Shown in pieces: positions 14,868-24,179 of a stretch of 64,000 nt of DNA. The notes beneath the pieces are model-generated. The model did not search any database, had not been told where the DNA came from, and was given only the letters and a program-made list of their open reading frames with translations. The stretch is taken from the NCBI RefSeq assembly GCF_023008585.1, contig NZ_CP095390.1, forward strand, positions 1,736,001-1,800,000. The letters run 5' to 3'. The stretch comes from Natribaculum breve. GTDB taxonomy: Archaea; Halobacteriota; Halobacteria; Halobacteriales; Natrialbaceae. How positions within the stretch are numbered: the first letter of the stretch is position 1; each line of letters opens with the position of its first letter. Both the position numbers and the translations under genes were made by a program.

Positions 14868-15524
14868 ATGGGACGCGTCGGCGTCGACGAGGCGGGCAAG
14901 GGACCGGTGTTCGGATCGATGTTCGCGGCTGCAGTCTACGTCACAGAGCGGAGCCACCTGCCCGACGGCATCACCGACTCGAAGCGACTGTCGCCGACGC
15001 GCCGCGAGGAACTCGCCGCGACGATCCGCGCGGACGATCGCATCCGGGTCGGCGTCGCCGAGGTCCCGACGGCCCGGATCGACGACCCGGCGACGGACAT
15101 GAACGCGCTGACCGTCGACGCACACGCACGAGCGATCGACGACGCCGTCGACGGTCGCGCGGACGAGGCGGTCCGGGGACTCTGTGACGCCTGCGACACC
15201 GACGCCGATCGGTTCGCCCGACGGGTCGCCGACGCCTGCCGGACGGACGTCGACATCGAGGCGCGCCACGGTGCCGACGACGACTCGCAACTCGTCGGGG
15301 CGGCGAGCATCGTCGCCAAGGTCGAACGCGACGCGCACGTCGCCGCCATCGCCGCGGAGTACGGCGACGTCGGCAGCGGCTACCCCGGCGACCGGACCAC
15401 CCGCGAGTTCCTCGAGCGGTACGTCACAGATCACGGCGAGTTACCGCCCTTCGCCCGCCGGTCGTGGTCGACCTGCGACGACGTCCTCGCGGCGGCCGAG
15501 CAGACCGGCCTCGATCAGTTCTAG
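14868..15524 (+). CDS. rnhB: Ribonuclease HII
   Basis: The 218-residue enzyme cleaves the RNA strand of RNA-DNA hybrids, including single ribonucleotides in DNA. The start MGRVGVDEAGKGPVFG holds the first catalytic Asp-Glu pair. ITDSKRLSP, the middle acidic residue in ALTVDAHARAID and the GSGYPGDRTTREFL loop are all present. ATG at 14868 is chosen because family members begin directly with the GVDEAGKG motif. Length is normal for archaeal RNase HII. Confidence 0.95.
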   Translation: MGRVGVDEAGKGPVFGSMFAAAVYVTERSHLPDGITDSKRLSPTRREELAATIRADDRIRVGVAEVPTARIDDPATDMNALTVDAHARAIDDAVDGRADEAVRGLCDACDTDADRFARRVADACRTDVDIEARHGADDDSQLVGAASIVAKVERDAHVAAIAAEYGDVGSGYPGDRTTREFLERYVTDHGELPPFARRSWSTCDDVLAAAEQTGLDQF

Positions 15525-15577
15525 AACCGCCAGCGTGCGGCGACTCTTTTATCTCCCGTCCGAAACGACGGGACGTC

Positions 15578-16582
15578 ATGATCGAGGTCCTCGCGCTCCT
15601 CGGGTTGGCAGCCGTCGGAACCGGCGTCGTCTGGAAGGGCAGTGTCTGGCTCGAGGACGCCGCCGACCGCATCGCGACGGGCTACGGCGTCCCGGGCGTC
15701 GTCCAGGGGGCGATCATCGCCGCCGTCGGCTCGAGCATGCCCGAACTGGTGAGCGTCCTGCTCGCCACGTTGCTCCACGGCGAGTTCGAACTCGGGGTCG
15801 GGGCCATCGTCGGCTCCGCGGTGTTCAACCTCCTCGTCATCCCCGGTGTCGTGGTACTGGTCGGCGGCCAGATGGAGACGAGCCGGAGCCTGGTGTACAA
15901 GGAGGCGCTGTTCTACATGCTCGCGGTCGCCGTCCTCTTGCTTACGTTCTCGCTCGCGGTCATCTACAACCCCACCGAGAACGGTCTCCTCCAGGGAACG
16001 ATGACGCGCCCGCTGGCGCTGTTCCCGCTCGCGCTGTACGGCCTCTACGTGTTCACGCAGTACCTGGACACCACGGAAGACGAGGATCGATCGGTCAGCG
16101 GCGTCGGCGTTCGGACCTGGCTGTGGTTCGGGGCCGGTCTCGTCGTCATCGTCGTCGGCGTCGAAGCGCTCGTGCGCTCTGCGATCGGCCTCGGCGAGGC
16201 GTTCGACACGCCGACGTTCCTGTGGGGGATGGTCGTCGTCGCCGCCGGCTCGAGCGTCCCGGACGCGTTCGTCAGCATCGCAGCGGCGAGAGCAGACCGG
16301 CCCGGCGTCAGCCTCGCGAACGTCCTCGGGAGCAACGTCTTCGACCTGCTCGTGGCCGTTCCACTCGGCGTCGTCGCGGCCGGCGCGCTGCCGATCACGT
16401 TCGAACACGTCGTCCCGATGATGGGGTTTCTGGTCCTCTCGACGGTCGTCTTCTTCACCGTCATGCGCACGGAGATGCTACTCACGCGGCCCGAAGCACT
16501 GCTGTTGCTGGTGATGTACGGCCTGTTCGTGGTGTGGATCTTCGCGGAGAGCATCGGCGCGACGACCGTCATTCCGACGTGA
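15578..16582 (+). CDS. Sodium/calcium exchanger family (CaCA) membrane protein
   Basis: The 334-residue transporter has two homologous halves with inverted alpha-repeat motifs: AAVGSSMPELVSVL in the first and AAGSSVPDAFVSI in the second, each followed by GSAVFNLLVIPG and GSNVFDLLVAVP. These motifs form the ion pathway in CaCA antiporters, which export Ca2+ in exchange for Na+ or H+. About ten membrane helices are visible. The acidic residue is Glu in the first repeat and Asp in the second. TATA-like CTTTTATC lies about 30 bp before the ATG, giving a near-leaderless transcript. Confidence 0.92.
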   Translation: MIEVLALLGLAAVGTGVVWKGSVWLEDAADRIATGYGVPGVVQGAIIAAVGSSMPELVSVLLATLLHGEFELGVGAIVGSAVFNLLVIPGVVVLVGGQMETSRSLVYKEALFYMLAVAVLLLTFSLAVIYNPTENGLLQGTMTRPLALFPLALYGLYVFTQYLDTTEDEDRSVSGVGVRTWLWFGAGLVVIVVGVEALVRSAIGLGEAFDTPTFLWGMVVVAAGSSVPDAFVSIAAARADRPGVSLANVLGSNVFDLLVAVPLGVVAAGALPITFEHVVPMMGFLVLSTVVFFTVMRTEMLLTRPEALLLLVMYGLFVVWIFAESIGATTVIPT

Positions 16583-16634
16583 GCGTCGGCTCGCCACTCG
16601 AGCGGCGAAAACAAGAAGAGAAATCGGCCGGCGG

Positions 16635-18257
16635 CTACTTCTCGCCGGTCAGCAGGTACCGCAGGATGTCACCGTAGGCGGGCCGGGTGACGAGCACGCC
16701 GACCAGCACGCCGAGGATGGTGATGATCGCGAACCCGCGGAGGTCACCGAGACTCAGGACGGCCAGCGGCGAGAGGGCGATGATCGTCGTCGCCGCGGCC
16801 GCGCCGATGACCCAGAACGCCTTCCGGAACCGCGACTGGAAGACCCGCCTCGAGTTGACGTCGCCTTCGGACATCACCTCGTCGGCGATGATGATGAGGT
16901 CGTCGACGCCAGTCCCGATGACGGCGACGAACCCGGCGATGTGCGAGAGGTCGAGTGGCATCCGGATGGCGGCGGCGAAGCCGAGCAGGATGACGACCTC
17001 CGACAGCGCGGTGACGATCATCGGCGAGGCGACGCGGACGTCCGTGTACCGCAGGTAGACGACGCCGCTGACGGTGAACACCGCGAGGACGCCGATGAAA
17101 AGCGAGTAGAGCTTGAAATCGTCGGCGAGCGCGGGCTGGATCGAGTACGTCTGGGAGCTCTCGAAGTCGAGCGGGGCGCGGAGGCTGCCGGCCTGCAGGT
17201 TAACGGAGAGCGACTGTGCGTCCTGCTGGGTGGGCGTGATCATCTGGAACTGCGGGTCGTTCTCCCACTCTCCGCTGGCCATGCTCTGGCCGAGGTCGCG
17301 ACCCATGCTGTGTGCATCGACGACCTCGTCGTCGACGACCGTCATGAGACAGTAGTTTGGCTGTCCCTGCTCGAAGTCGATCTCGTCGGTCTCGGGGTCT
17401 TTGATGCCGCAGTTCTGGATCCCCTCCGCGCTCGTGAATCCGAGGTCGACCATCTGCTGTTGGTACTCCTCTGCTTTCTGGTCCGACACCGTGACGGGCA
17501 CGTAGTGATACCCGCCCCGTTCGTTGTACGACGCCGACCCGATCGTATCGAAGTCGTCGCGAACGAGGACGGTCTCGTTGACCTGCGTCTCGTTTTCGGG
17601 ATAGTGTGCGACGACCTCGACGACGCCACGCTCGGAGAGCAGCGTCCGAAGCTCCTGGGACGTCATGTCGGGTACCTGGACGACGATGAAGTATTCGCCA
17701 CCGAGCGTCTCTTCGGTCGTCACCCGACCGCCGGAGAGACCGGCCTCGTTTACCTTCGTCTCGATCGTCCGGACGATCTCCTCTCGAGTCGTCTCCGTGA
17801 CGCCGTCTCTGACGTCGTCTTCGGTCGCGTCGACGTCTGCTTCCTGAAGGGCGGCGGCGAACTCCGCACGTGTGACGTTGTCGACGAACACCTCGGCGGT
17901 GTAGCTTCCACTCTCCTCGTCGTAGCGGACGATGGCGTCTTCCGGATCGACGCCGAGTTCGTCGTACAGCGTCCGTTCGACGGTCGCCGTCTGGCCGGAG
18001 TCGATCTCGAGGTCCTCTGCCGTCATCCCGACCACGGGAGCGCTGAGGCGCGTCCCGCCGTCGAGGCCGAGACCGTACTGGAGGTTGGTCAGTCCGGCCG
18101 CGTCGGTCTCGTTCGCTGCAGTGTCGTTCGCGGCGGCGGCGACGCTGTCGTCGGCGAAGATGCCGCCCGGGACGAACAGCGCGACGAGCGCAGCGCCGAC
18201 GAAGACGACGAGCAAGAGCACGCGCCAGTAGTTCTTGACGAACGCGATCGGGTTCAT
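16635..18257 (-). CDS. secD: Protein translocase subunit SecD
   Basis: The 540-residue membrane protein works with SecF to drive late steps of Sec-dependent export. The N-terminal helix (WRVLLLVVFVGAALVALF) is followed by a large extracytoplasmic domain with GLGLDGGTRLSAPV, the archaeal form of the DLRGG motif. The C-terminal half holds five more helices with DLSHIAGFVAVIGTGVDDLI. The start overlaps the stop of secF by 4 bp (ATGA), so the two are translated together. Confidence 0.96.
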   Translation of the reverse strand: MNPIAFVKNYWRVLLLVVFVGAALVALFVPGGIFADDSVAAAANDTAANETDAAGLTNLQYGLGLDGGTRLSAPVVGMTAEDLEIDSGQTATVERTLYDELGVDPEDAIVRYDEESGSYTAEVFVDNVTRAEFAAALQEADVDATEDDVRDGVTETTREEIVRTIETKVNEAGLSGGRVTTEETLGGEYFIVVQVPDMTSQELRTLLSERGVVEVVAHYPENETQVNETVLVRDDFDTIGSASYNERGGYHYVPVTVSDQKAEEYQQQMVDLGFTSAEGIQNCGIKDPETDEIDFEQGQPNYCLMTVVDDEVVDAHSMGRDLGQSMASGEWENDPQFQMITPTQQDAQSLSVNLQAGSLRAPLDFESSQTYSIQPALADDFKLYSLFIGVLAVFTVSGVVYLRYTDVRVASPMIVTALSEVVILLGFAAAIRMPLDLSHIAGFVAVIGTGVDDLIIIADEVMSEGDVNSRRVFQSRFRKAFWVIGAAAATTIIALSPLAVLSLGDLRGFAIITILGVLVGVLVTRPAYGDILRYLLTGEK

Positions 18258-19135
18258 CGGTTCACCCCCTCGAACTTGTACCAGCGAAGCAGGCTGAGGT
18301 TCAACATGTACGTGTTCATCAGGTCGGCGGCGAGCCCGACGAAGAGGATGACGCCGATCGACGCGAGCAGATCGATACCGAACGCGTACGCGGAGATCGC
18401 CATCACGAGCATCGCGGCCATCGACGTCAGCGTCATCGTGACGCCGGTCCGCATCGCCCGGTAGGTGCTCTCGTAGAAGTCACCGCCCCGTCGCAGGACG
18501 TGGTTGTTCAGCAGGATGTCCGAGTCGACCGAGTACCCGATCAGCATCAACAGCGCGGCGACGGTGCCAAGCGAGAGCGGGATGCCCGCGACGTTCATGA
18601 ACGCCAGCGGAATGACGAGGTCCGAGAACGCCGAAATGACGATGGCGATCGACGGGACGAACGTCCGAAAGAGCAAGAACGCGATGAGACTCATCCCGAC
18701 GAACGCGACCGCGATCCCGAGCAGCGCCGTCTGGCGGGCCTGCGAGCCGAAACTCGCCGAGGTCGACGAGACCGACTGGACGACCCCGTCGCCTCCAGCC
18801 GCCGGCTCGAGGTTCGACTCGGCCTGGTCGCGCAGCGCTTCCTGGTCGGTCGAGGTGAACTGGACGATGTACTGGTCGTCAGCTGCCTGGACCGCCTGGA
18901 TGGACGCCGGCTCCTCGTCGAACGCAGCCGGAACGTCCGCTCTATCCGTCGACGTCTCGATCGTCAACTCGGTACCGCCAGTGAAGTCGATCCCGGCGTC
19001 GACTGGCGTCCCGAACGCCAGGAACCAGCCGACCAGGACGAGCAACGCGACGGCGAGAACCGCGAGCGGGACCGCCGCGAGCTGGCGATTTGTGTACCGG
19101 GTGTAGTCGATCTCCGGTACGTCGAAGTACCCCAT
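18254..19135 (-). CDS. secF: Protein translocase subunit SecF
   Basis: The 293-residue partner of SecD has six predicted helices. Landmarks are FGTPVDAGIDFTGGTELTIE after the first helix and LMLIGYSVDSDILLNNHVLR in the fourth, both conserved in SecF. ATG at 19135 is chosen since MGYFDVPEIDYTRY is the usual haloarchaeal N-terminus. In haloarchaea secF precedes secD, as here. Confidence 0.95.
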   Translation of the reverse strand: MGYFDVPEIDYTRYTNRQLAAVPLAVLAVALLVLVGWFLAFGTPVDAGIDFTGGTELTIETSTDRADVPAAFDEEPASIQAVQAADDQYIVQFTSTDQEALRDQAESNLEPAAGGDGVVQSVSSTSASFGSQARQTALLGIAVAFVGMSLIAFLLFRTFVPSIAIVISAFSDLVIPLAFMNVAGIPLSLGTVAALLMLIGYSVDSDILLNNHVLRRGGDFYESTYRAMRTGVTMTLTSMAAMLVMAISAYAFGIDLLASIGVILFVGLAADLMNTYMLNLSLLRWYKFEGVNR

Positions 19136-19259
19136 ATACGCGAGCACTTGCGGGCGGGTCAAGTAAGCCTTCTCAATTCGTGGCGTTTCGGGACGAACGT
19201 AACGAACGACCGAACCGAGCCGCACTATCCCTTTATCGCTCGAGTCCGTACCCTCGCGT

Positions 19260-19601
19260 ATGGAATCTGCATCCGAACCAACGGCTGGCGACGTCGCGAC
19301 GCGCGTCGTCCTCTCTTACCCCGAAGACCTCTCGAGGTGGGGCCGGTTCCAGGTCGAGAAACCGTCGTTTCGGGCGTTCTTGCGAAAGACGCGAGACGAG
19401 GCCCGCGAGGGCGACGTCTGGGAGGAGTTCGTCGGCGTCGGCTGCTGTGGGAACACGTTAGACGTGCCGCTGCACGTCGAGCGCGTCGAGGGCGGGCCGC
19501 GAGTCGGCGAGGAGACGGCGATCGAGTACGACGTTCGCGAAGCCTGCGACCTGCGAGGCAGCTGGCGCGTCCAGAGCGAGGGCGGGCCGAGTCGCGCCTG
19601 A
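19260..19601 (+). CDS. Conserved haloarchaeal hypothetical protein
   Basis: A 113-residue protein, no named function. It has a conserved core FVGVGCCGNTLDVPLHVERV with two adjacent cysteines and a C-terminal segment EYDVREACDLRGSWRVQ with a third. The Cys could bind metal or form a disulfide. No signal or membrane segment is present. It is divergent from secF and convergent with the DUF5812 gene, six bases apart. Confidence 0.65.
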   Translation: MESASEPTAGDVATRVVLSYPEDLSRWGRFQVEKPSFRAFLRKTRDEAREGDVWEEFVGVGCCGNTLDVPLHVERVEGGPRVGEETAIEYDVREACDLRGSWRVQSEGGPSRA

Positions 19602-19607
19602 TTCCCG

Positions 19608-20081
19608 TCAGTCGGGCAGGTAGCGGACGCTCAACACGCCATCCCCACAGGAGCGGCGCACCTCCACGCGAACGACGTCGAGCCTGGCCGCCCGCGCGAC
19701 CGTCTCGAGGTCCTCGAGGACGTCCGCTGCGGCGTCGTCGACTTCCTCGGGTGGCACCGACAGGACGTGGATCTCGCCGGTGCCGGCCCGCTCGGTGCGA
19801 ACGAGGTCGCCGACCTCGGCGTCGGCTGCGGCGTCTTTCGACGCGACCGTCGGCTCCAGGTCGCTGTCGACCACCTCGACCTGCCGCCGCGAGGCCACCT
19901 CGATCACCTGCCAGGTGACCTCGAGCGGCGGGTCGGGCGCGACGGTCGCCTCGAGGACGTCGCGGACCTCGAGACCGGGGTTCGACGAGAGCGTGTGGAT
20001 CTGTGCGGTGTCGACGTCGCGGACGACAGCGGAGTCGTCCTCCGCGTGCGTGACGACGAACGTGCCCGTCTTCTCGGTCAT
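19608..20081 (-). CDS. DUF5812 family protein
   Basis: The 157-residue acidic protein starts MTEKTGTFVVTHAEDDSAVV and matches the haloarchaeal DUF5812 family. Two beta-rich halves are suggested: an OB-like N-terminal part up to VIEVASRRQVEVVDSD and a C-terminal alpha/beta part ending SCGDGVLSVRYLPD. Function unknown. The DUF family has no reported biochemical role that I know. Confidence 0.78.
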   Translation of the reverse strand: MTEKTGTFVVTHAEDDSAVVRDVDTAQIHTLSSNPGLEVRDVLEATVAPDPPLEVTWQVIEVASRRQVEVVDSDLEPTVASKDAAADAEVGDLVRTERAGTGEIHVLSVPPEEVDDAAADVLEDLETVARAARLDVVRVEVRRSCGDGVLSVRYLPD

Positions 20082-20131
20082 ACTCGAACGAAGGCCGTCG
20101 ACGGCTTTCGGGGTTTCGTCTCGAGGCGGCG

Positions 20132-20653
20132 TCACCGGGAGAGGCGGTGGACGGCGTAGATCGACAGCGCGGCGAGCACCGGCGGGACGAGGCCGACCAG
20201 CGGCGGGAGCGCGTACAGGGCGTCGACGACCGGTGCGAGCGGGCCCGTGACCTCGACTTGCTGTGCTGGCGGCGTCGAAACGACGAGTCCGACGTAGATC
20301 GAACAGATGAACGCGAAGCCGGCGAGCGCGAGGCGACGGTCGTACCGGGTGTCGTGGCCGATTCCCCGCCGGTGGCGGCGCGCGACGAACAGGATCGGGG
20401 CGAGAATCGGCATGACGGTCAACAGCCCGACGACGACGACGAACGACCGCGAGAGCGACAGCGTCGCCGACGTGTCGACGGTCTCCCCGACGAAGACGAC
20501 CAGCGAGAGCAAGAAGACGACCGAGAGCAAGAGCGCGAGCATCGCGCCGACGACGGCGTACAGTTTGAACAGCCGCGAGTCGCTTCGCCGAAACGCGTAC
20601 GGGACCGCACCGAAGACTCCCCTGTAGGCGTCGGTGTCGACTGCCTCGCTCAT
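20132..20653 (-). CDS. Four-helix membrane protein, haloarchaeal
   Basis: A 173-residue membrane protein with four predicted helices: LYAVVGAMLALLLSVVFLLS, FVVVVGLLTVMPILAPILFV, LALAGFAFICSIYVGLVV and LVGLVPPVLAALSIYAV. The N-terminal YRGVFGAVPYAFRRSDSRLF is cytoplasmic and conserved in haloarchaeal relatives of unknown function. It lies 50 bp upstream of the DUF5812 gene on the same strand, so the two may be cotranscribed. Confidence 0.7.
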   Translation of the reverse strand: MSEAVDTDAYRGVFGAVPYAFRRSDSRLFKLYAVVGAMLALLLSVVFLLSLVVFVGETVDTSATLSLSRSFVVVVGLLTVMPILAPILFVARRHRRGIGHDTRYDRRLALAGFAFICSIYVGLVVSTPPAQQVEVTGPLAPVVDALYALPPLVGLVPPVLAALSIYAVHRLSR

Positions 20654-20755
20654 TGTCCGACGTTGGCAGTCGGCCCGAATAAGCGATGCGATACCGCCCG
20701 CCGTCGTCGAGCGCGTGACGGAACGTCTTTACTCCCGGCAGTCGGCCACTGGCAC

Positions 20756-22051
20756 ATGGACGTCGACATCGGAAACGCACTCTCGTCTGTCGCGACGCCG
20801 GGCGTCTCGCGCGAGTCGCTCGAGCGCCTGGACGAACGGGTCGCGTCGGCACACGAGCGCATCGAGGCAGGTCGCGCGGACGACGAACACGGCTACACCG
20901 CGTTGAACCTCCCGGAACGGACCGATCCGGACGAGATCCGGGCGGCCGTCGACCCCGTCGGTGACGCCGACGCGCTGATCACCGTCGGCATCGGCGGCAG
21001 CGCCCTCGGCGCGGCGACGATCACCGACGCCCTGGGGTCGGACACCGAGACCGTCTTCCTCGACAACGTCGATCCCGAGTGGGTCTCGACGCGCCTCGAG
21101 GCGCTGTCACTCGAGTCGACGGCGGTAAACGTCGTCTCCCGGTCGGGGACGACCGCCGAGACGCTCGCGAACTTCCTCGTCGTCCGCGAGGCCTTCGAGG
21201 ACGCGGGCGTCGACTGGACCGAGCGGACGATCGTCACGACCGGCGAGTCCGGTCCGCTGTCGGACCTCTCCGAACGCCACGACCTGCCCCGGCTCGCGGT
21301 CCCCGACGGCGTCCCCGGCCGGTTCTCGGCGCTCTCGGCGGTCGGCATGGTCGCCGCCGCCGTCTGCGGGGCCGACCTCGAGGCGCTGCTCGAGGGCGCA
21401 CGCGCGGAATCGGAGACGCTCGCGGGGTCGCTGTTCGAGTGTCCGGCCTACGCCTACGGCGCGACGACGTACGCGCTCGACCAGCGCGGCGCGTCCGCGA
21501 ACGCCATGATGCCCTACGCGGAGTCGCTCGAGACCTACGCCGAGTGGTTCGCCCAGCTGTGGGCCGAGAGTCTCGGCAAGGACGACCTCGGGCAGACGCC
21601 GATCCGGGCGCTCGGCGCGACCGACCAGCACTCCCAGCTCCAGCTCTACCGGGCCGGCCCGCGGGACAAACTCGTCACCTTCGTCACGCCCCGCGAGCGC
21701 GCAGATCGCTCGATTCCCCACACCGACGTCGACGAACTCGCCTACCTCGGCGACTCGACCCTCGGCGAACTGCTCGAGGCGGAGTTCGAGGCGACAGAGG
21801 CGAGCCTCGCCGCCACCGGCCTGCCGAACGTCCGGGTCGAACTCGAGCGCGTCGACGAGTACGAACTCGGCGGCCTGCTGTACGGCATGGAGGCGGCCTG
21901 CGTGCTGGCGGGCGAACTCTACGGCGTCAACGCCTTCGACCAGCCCGCCGTCGAGTGGGCGAAGAAGGCCACGCGGGGGCTGCTCGGCGGCGGCGAGTTC
22001 GAGGAGGCCGACGCCGTCTCGGAAAAGCGGACGCTTCGCGTCGAGCGCTGA
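20756..22051 (+). CDS. pgi: Glucose-6-phosphate isomerase
   Basis: The 431-residue enzyme interconverts glucose 6-phosphate and fructose 6-phosphate in gluconeogenesis. SIS-fold landmarks are VGIGGSALGAATITDALG, VVSRSGTTAETLANF and LGATDQHSQLQLYRAGPRD with the active-site His. The catalytic Glu is expected in the WAESLGKDD region, and the conserved Lys in the final VEWAKKATRGL. Length is that of the short archaeal PGI. TATA-like CTTTACTC is about 28 bp upstream of the ATG. Confidence 0.96.
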   Translation: MDVDIGNALSSVATPGVSRESLERLDERVASAHERIEAGRADDEHGYTALNLPERTDPDEIRAAVDPVGDADALITVGIGGSALGAATITDALGSDTETVFLDNVDPEWVSTRLEALSLESTAVNVVSRSGTTAETLANFLVVREAFEDAGVDWTERTIVTTGESGPLSDLSERHDLPRLAVPDGVPGRFSALSAVGMVAAAVCGADLEALLEGARAESETLAGSLFECPAYAYGATTYALDQRGASANAMMPYAESLETYAEWFAQLWAESLGKDDLGQTPIRALGATDQHSQLQLYRAGPRDKLVTFVTPRERADRSIPHTDVDELAYLGDSTLGELLEAEFEATEASLAATGLPNVRVELERVDEYELGGLLYGMEAACVLAGELYGVNAFDQPAVEWAKKATRGLLGGGEFEEADAVSEKRTLRVER

Positions 22052-22106
22052 CGACGACGCGTTCCGCATGCGATGACGCTTTGGGGCTACAGTCGAAAGG
22101 CCACGT

Positions 22107-23228
22107 ATGGGTGAGACAGCACAGGTCGACGACGGCAGTCAACTCGAGTTCGACGCCGTCTCCGCGGTCGGGACCGCCCTCTCCGGGATCGCGATGGCCG
22201 GACTCCTCGTCCCGGTTCGACAGGGCGTCGACGATCCCGTCGTTTTGACCGCGCTCGCGCTCGCCGTCGTCGCTCTCGGCGTCTTCCTCGTCCGTCGACA
22301 CGGTCTCCTCGAGCGGTCGACCGGCGCACCGATCGCTGCCGTCGCCAGCCTCACAGTCCTCCTCCTCTCGGGGTACGCGCTGAACCAGGGCGTGACCGGG
22401 AGCGTCGGACTGCCTGTCGTCTCGGACTCGTTCCCGCTGGTGCTCGCGGCGTTTCTCGCAGCCGGCGGTGCCGTCGGAATGGCGGTCGCCGACTACGTCG
22501 ACATCTCGAGTGACGGGCTGAAACGGCGGACGGCCGCGACGGCAAGTCTGGCGCTTCTCGGCGTCGTGGGGTTGCTCTCGACGTACCTGGTCGTGTTCGT
22601 GGTGGCGGCCCCCGTCTACCTGTTCGTCGACGAACTCTCGCAGGTACAGCTGACCGCGTTGAGCCAGGTCAGTATGGCGATCAGCACGGCGATCGTCGCC
22701 GTCGGCTACCTCCGCCTGTCGGGGAAAGACCTCTCGTTTATCGACCTGCGGATGCCGACGAAACGGGACGTCGGCTGGGTCGTCGGTGGCATCGTCGTCC
22801 TGTTTGGAACGCTGTACGGGATCAGTCTGTTCCTGCAACTCGTCGGCGTCGAGAACGCAGACCACGGCACGACCGAACAGGCCGCACAGAATCCCGAGAT
22901 TCTACTCGTGCTCGTGCCGGCGGCGATCTTGATCATCGGTCCGTTCGAGGAACTGCTCTACCGGAACGTGATCCAGAAGTCGCTGTACGACGTCTTCTCG
23001 CGTGGCGGCGCGATCGTCGTCGGGAGCGTCATCTTCGCGTCCGTCCACACCCTCGCCTACGGCACCGCCGGCATCGGTGCCGTCGTCGCCAGCCTCGGCG
23101 TCATCTTCGGGCTCTCGCTCGTGCTCGCGACCATCTACGAGCGGACCGAGAACCTCCTCGTGCCGGCTGCCGTCCACGGCGTCTACAACGCGCTGTTGTT
23201 CGCGAACCTCTACGTCACGTACGTCTGA
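22107..23228 (+). CDS. CPBP family intramembrane metalloprotease
   Basis: The 373-residue protein has about eight membrane helices. The CPBP/CAAX-protease motifs are all present in the C-terminal half: FEELLYRNVIQ (EExxxR), FASVHTLAY (second motif His) and AAVHGVYNALLF (HxxxN). Bacterial relatives process prenylated or bacteriocin peptides; archaeal substrates are unknown. The N-terminal 200 residues form an extra four-helix region seen in haloarchaeal members. It starts 55 bp after pgi on the same strand. Confidence 0.9.
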   Translation: MGETAQVDDGSQLEFDAVSAVGTALSGIAMAGLLVPVRQGVDDPVVLTALALAVVALGVFLVRRHGLLERSTGAPIAAVASLTVLLLSGYALNQGVTGSVGLPVVSDSFPLVLAAFLAAGGAVGMAVADYVDISSDGLKRRTAATASLALLGVVGLLSTYLVVFVVAAPVYLFVDELSQVQLTALSQVSMAISTAIVAVGYLRLSGKDLSFIDLRMPTKRDVGWVVGGIVVLFGTLYGISLFLQLVGVENADHGTTEQAAQNPEILLVLVPAAILIIGPFEELLYRNVIQKSLYDVFSRGGAIVVGSVIFASVHTLAYGTAGIGAVVASLGVIFGLSLVLATIYERTENLLVPAAVHGVYNALLFANLYVTYV

Positions 23229-23294
23229 TCGGTAGTCGTTCGAGAGAAGACGGCCCGGACCCGGCCTGGCCGGGCCGGTCAGGTCACCGCGCCG

Positions 23295-23753
23295 TCACTG
23301 CGGATTCTTGCGCGCGAGGTCGGAGCCACAGATCGGACACCGATCTTTCTCCTCGTCGAACTCCCGGCCACAGCCCTGACACTGGAACCGCCAGTCGCGC
23401 TGTTCGGTGATCCCCTCGCGGGCGATGAACTCGACGTCGACGTCGAGTTTCTCCGCGACGTTTTGCATCGCGTAGTCGTCCGTGACGAGGACGCCGTCGA
23501 GTTCGAACGCCGTGGCGATCAGGCGAACGTCGGTATCCGAGAGCACCTCGAGGTCGCCGGACTCCCGTGCCGCCCGGCGGACCTTCTCGGTGGCGTCGTC
23601 GCTCGGGATGTGGATGTGCATGCCCGACCCCTCCATCGCGTCGTAGCGATAGGCGCTCTCGTCTTCGAGTTCTTCGCGGACGAGTGGAATCGTCGCAGTC
23701 TGTTCTGTCGTGTGATAGTCGTGAATAAAAGCCGACGAGTCGAGAACGTACAT
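23295..23753 (-). CDS. nob1: Nob1-type rRNA endonuclease (PIN domain plus zinc ribbon)
   Basis: The 152-residue protein has an N-terminal PIN nuclease domain (MYVLDSSAFIHDY with the first catalytic Asp; LSDTDVRLIATAFELDG and LVTDDYAMQNVA with the others) and a C-terminal zinc ribbon CQGCGREF..CPICGSDL. This is the layout of archaeal Nob1, which trims the 3' end of 16S rRNA precursor. It is encoded four bases after the PRC-barrel gene and is cotranscribed with it. Confidence 0.93.
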   Translation of the reverse strand: MYVLDSSAFIHDYHTTEQTATIPLVREELEDESAYRYDAMEGSGMHIHIPSDDATEKVRRAARESGDLEVLSDTDVRLIATAFELDGVLVTDDYAMQNVAEKLDVDVEFIAREGITEQRDWRFQCQGCGREFDEEKDRCPICGSDLARKNPQ

Positions 23754-23757
23754 ACCG

Positions 23758-24003
23758 TTACCGTTGAACGACGATGTAATCTTTCACCGCCTGCACGCGT
23801 CTGACGGGAACGAGAAAGCGGCCGGTCTCGTCGCGGTCGAAGTCGACCGATCGAGCGGGTAGCTCCTCGTCCGGTTCGACGACGAGGTCGTGGAGTTTGC
23901 CGGATTTGAGATCCATCGTGATGTTGTAGAGCAATCCGAGCTCGGTGCCGTCGGACCCCATGACGGCCTTACCCGAGAGGTTCTCGGCGAGTATGTCACT
24001 CAT
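23758..24003 (-). CDS. PRC-barrel domain protein
   Basis: The 81-residue protein is one PRC-barrel domain: LSGKAVMGSDGTELGLLYNI, then LHDLVVEPDEE, then FLVPVRRVQAVKDYIVV. PRC-barrels occur in RimM and in photosynthetic reaction centre H subunit; the stand-alone archaeal forms are adaptor-like and often near RNA-processing or translation genes. Being the first gene of an operon with nob1 suggests a role in ribosome maturation, which is inference. It is divergent from infB. Confidence 0.88.
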   Translation of the reverse strand: MSDILAENLSGKAVMGSDGTELGLLYNITMDLKSGKLHDLVVEPDEELPARSVDFDRDETGRFLVPVRRVQAVKDYIVVQR

Positions 24004-24179
24004 GCGTTTTCGTACTTACTAATCAGTATTAAACGCCACGGGCTGTCTGACGTGGGACAGACGCCGTCGTGGACGACCAGACTGTGGGCTCGAGCGGACG
24101 CGGAGTTCAGGGGCGTGACGATGGGTTTAACTGCTGGCCAACAGACAGTCCAACAAAGACCTTCTCGGGTGGTTCATTC

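Noticed and set aside
17000..18464. Very long rightward frames opposite secD and secF
   Set aside because: Antisense shadows caused by GC-rich third positions; SecD and SecF motifs are unambiguous.
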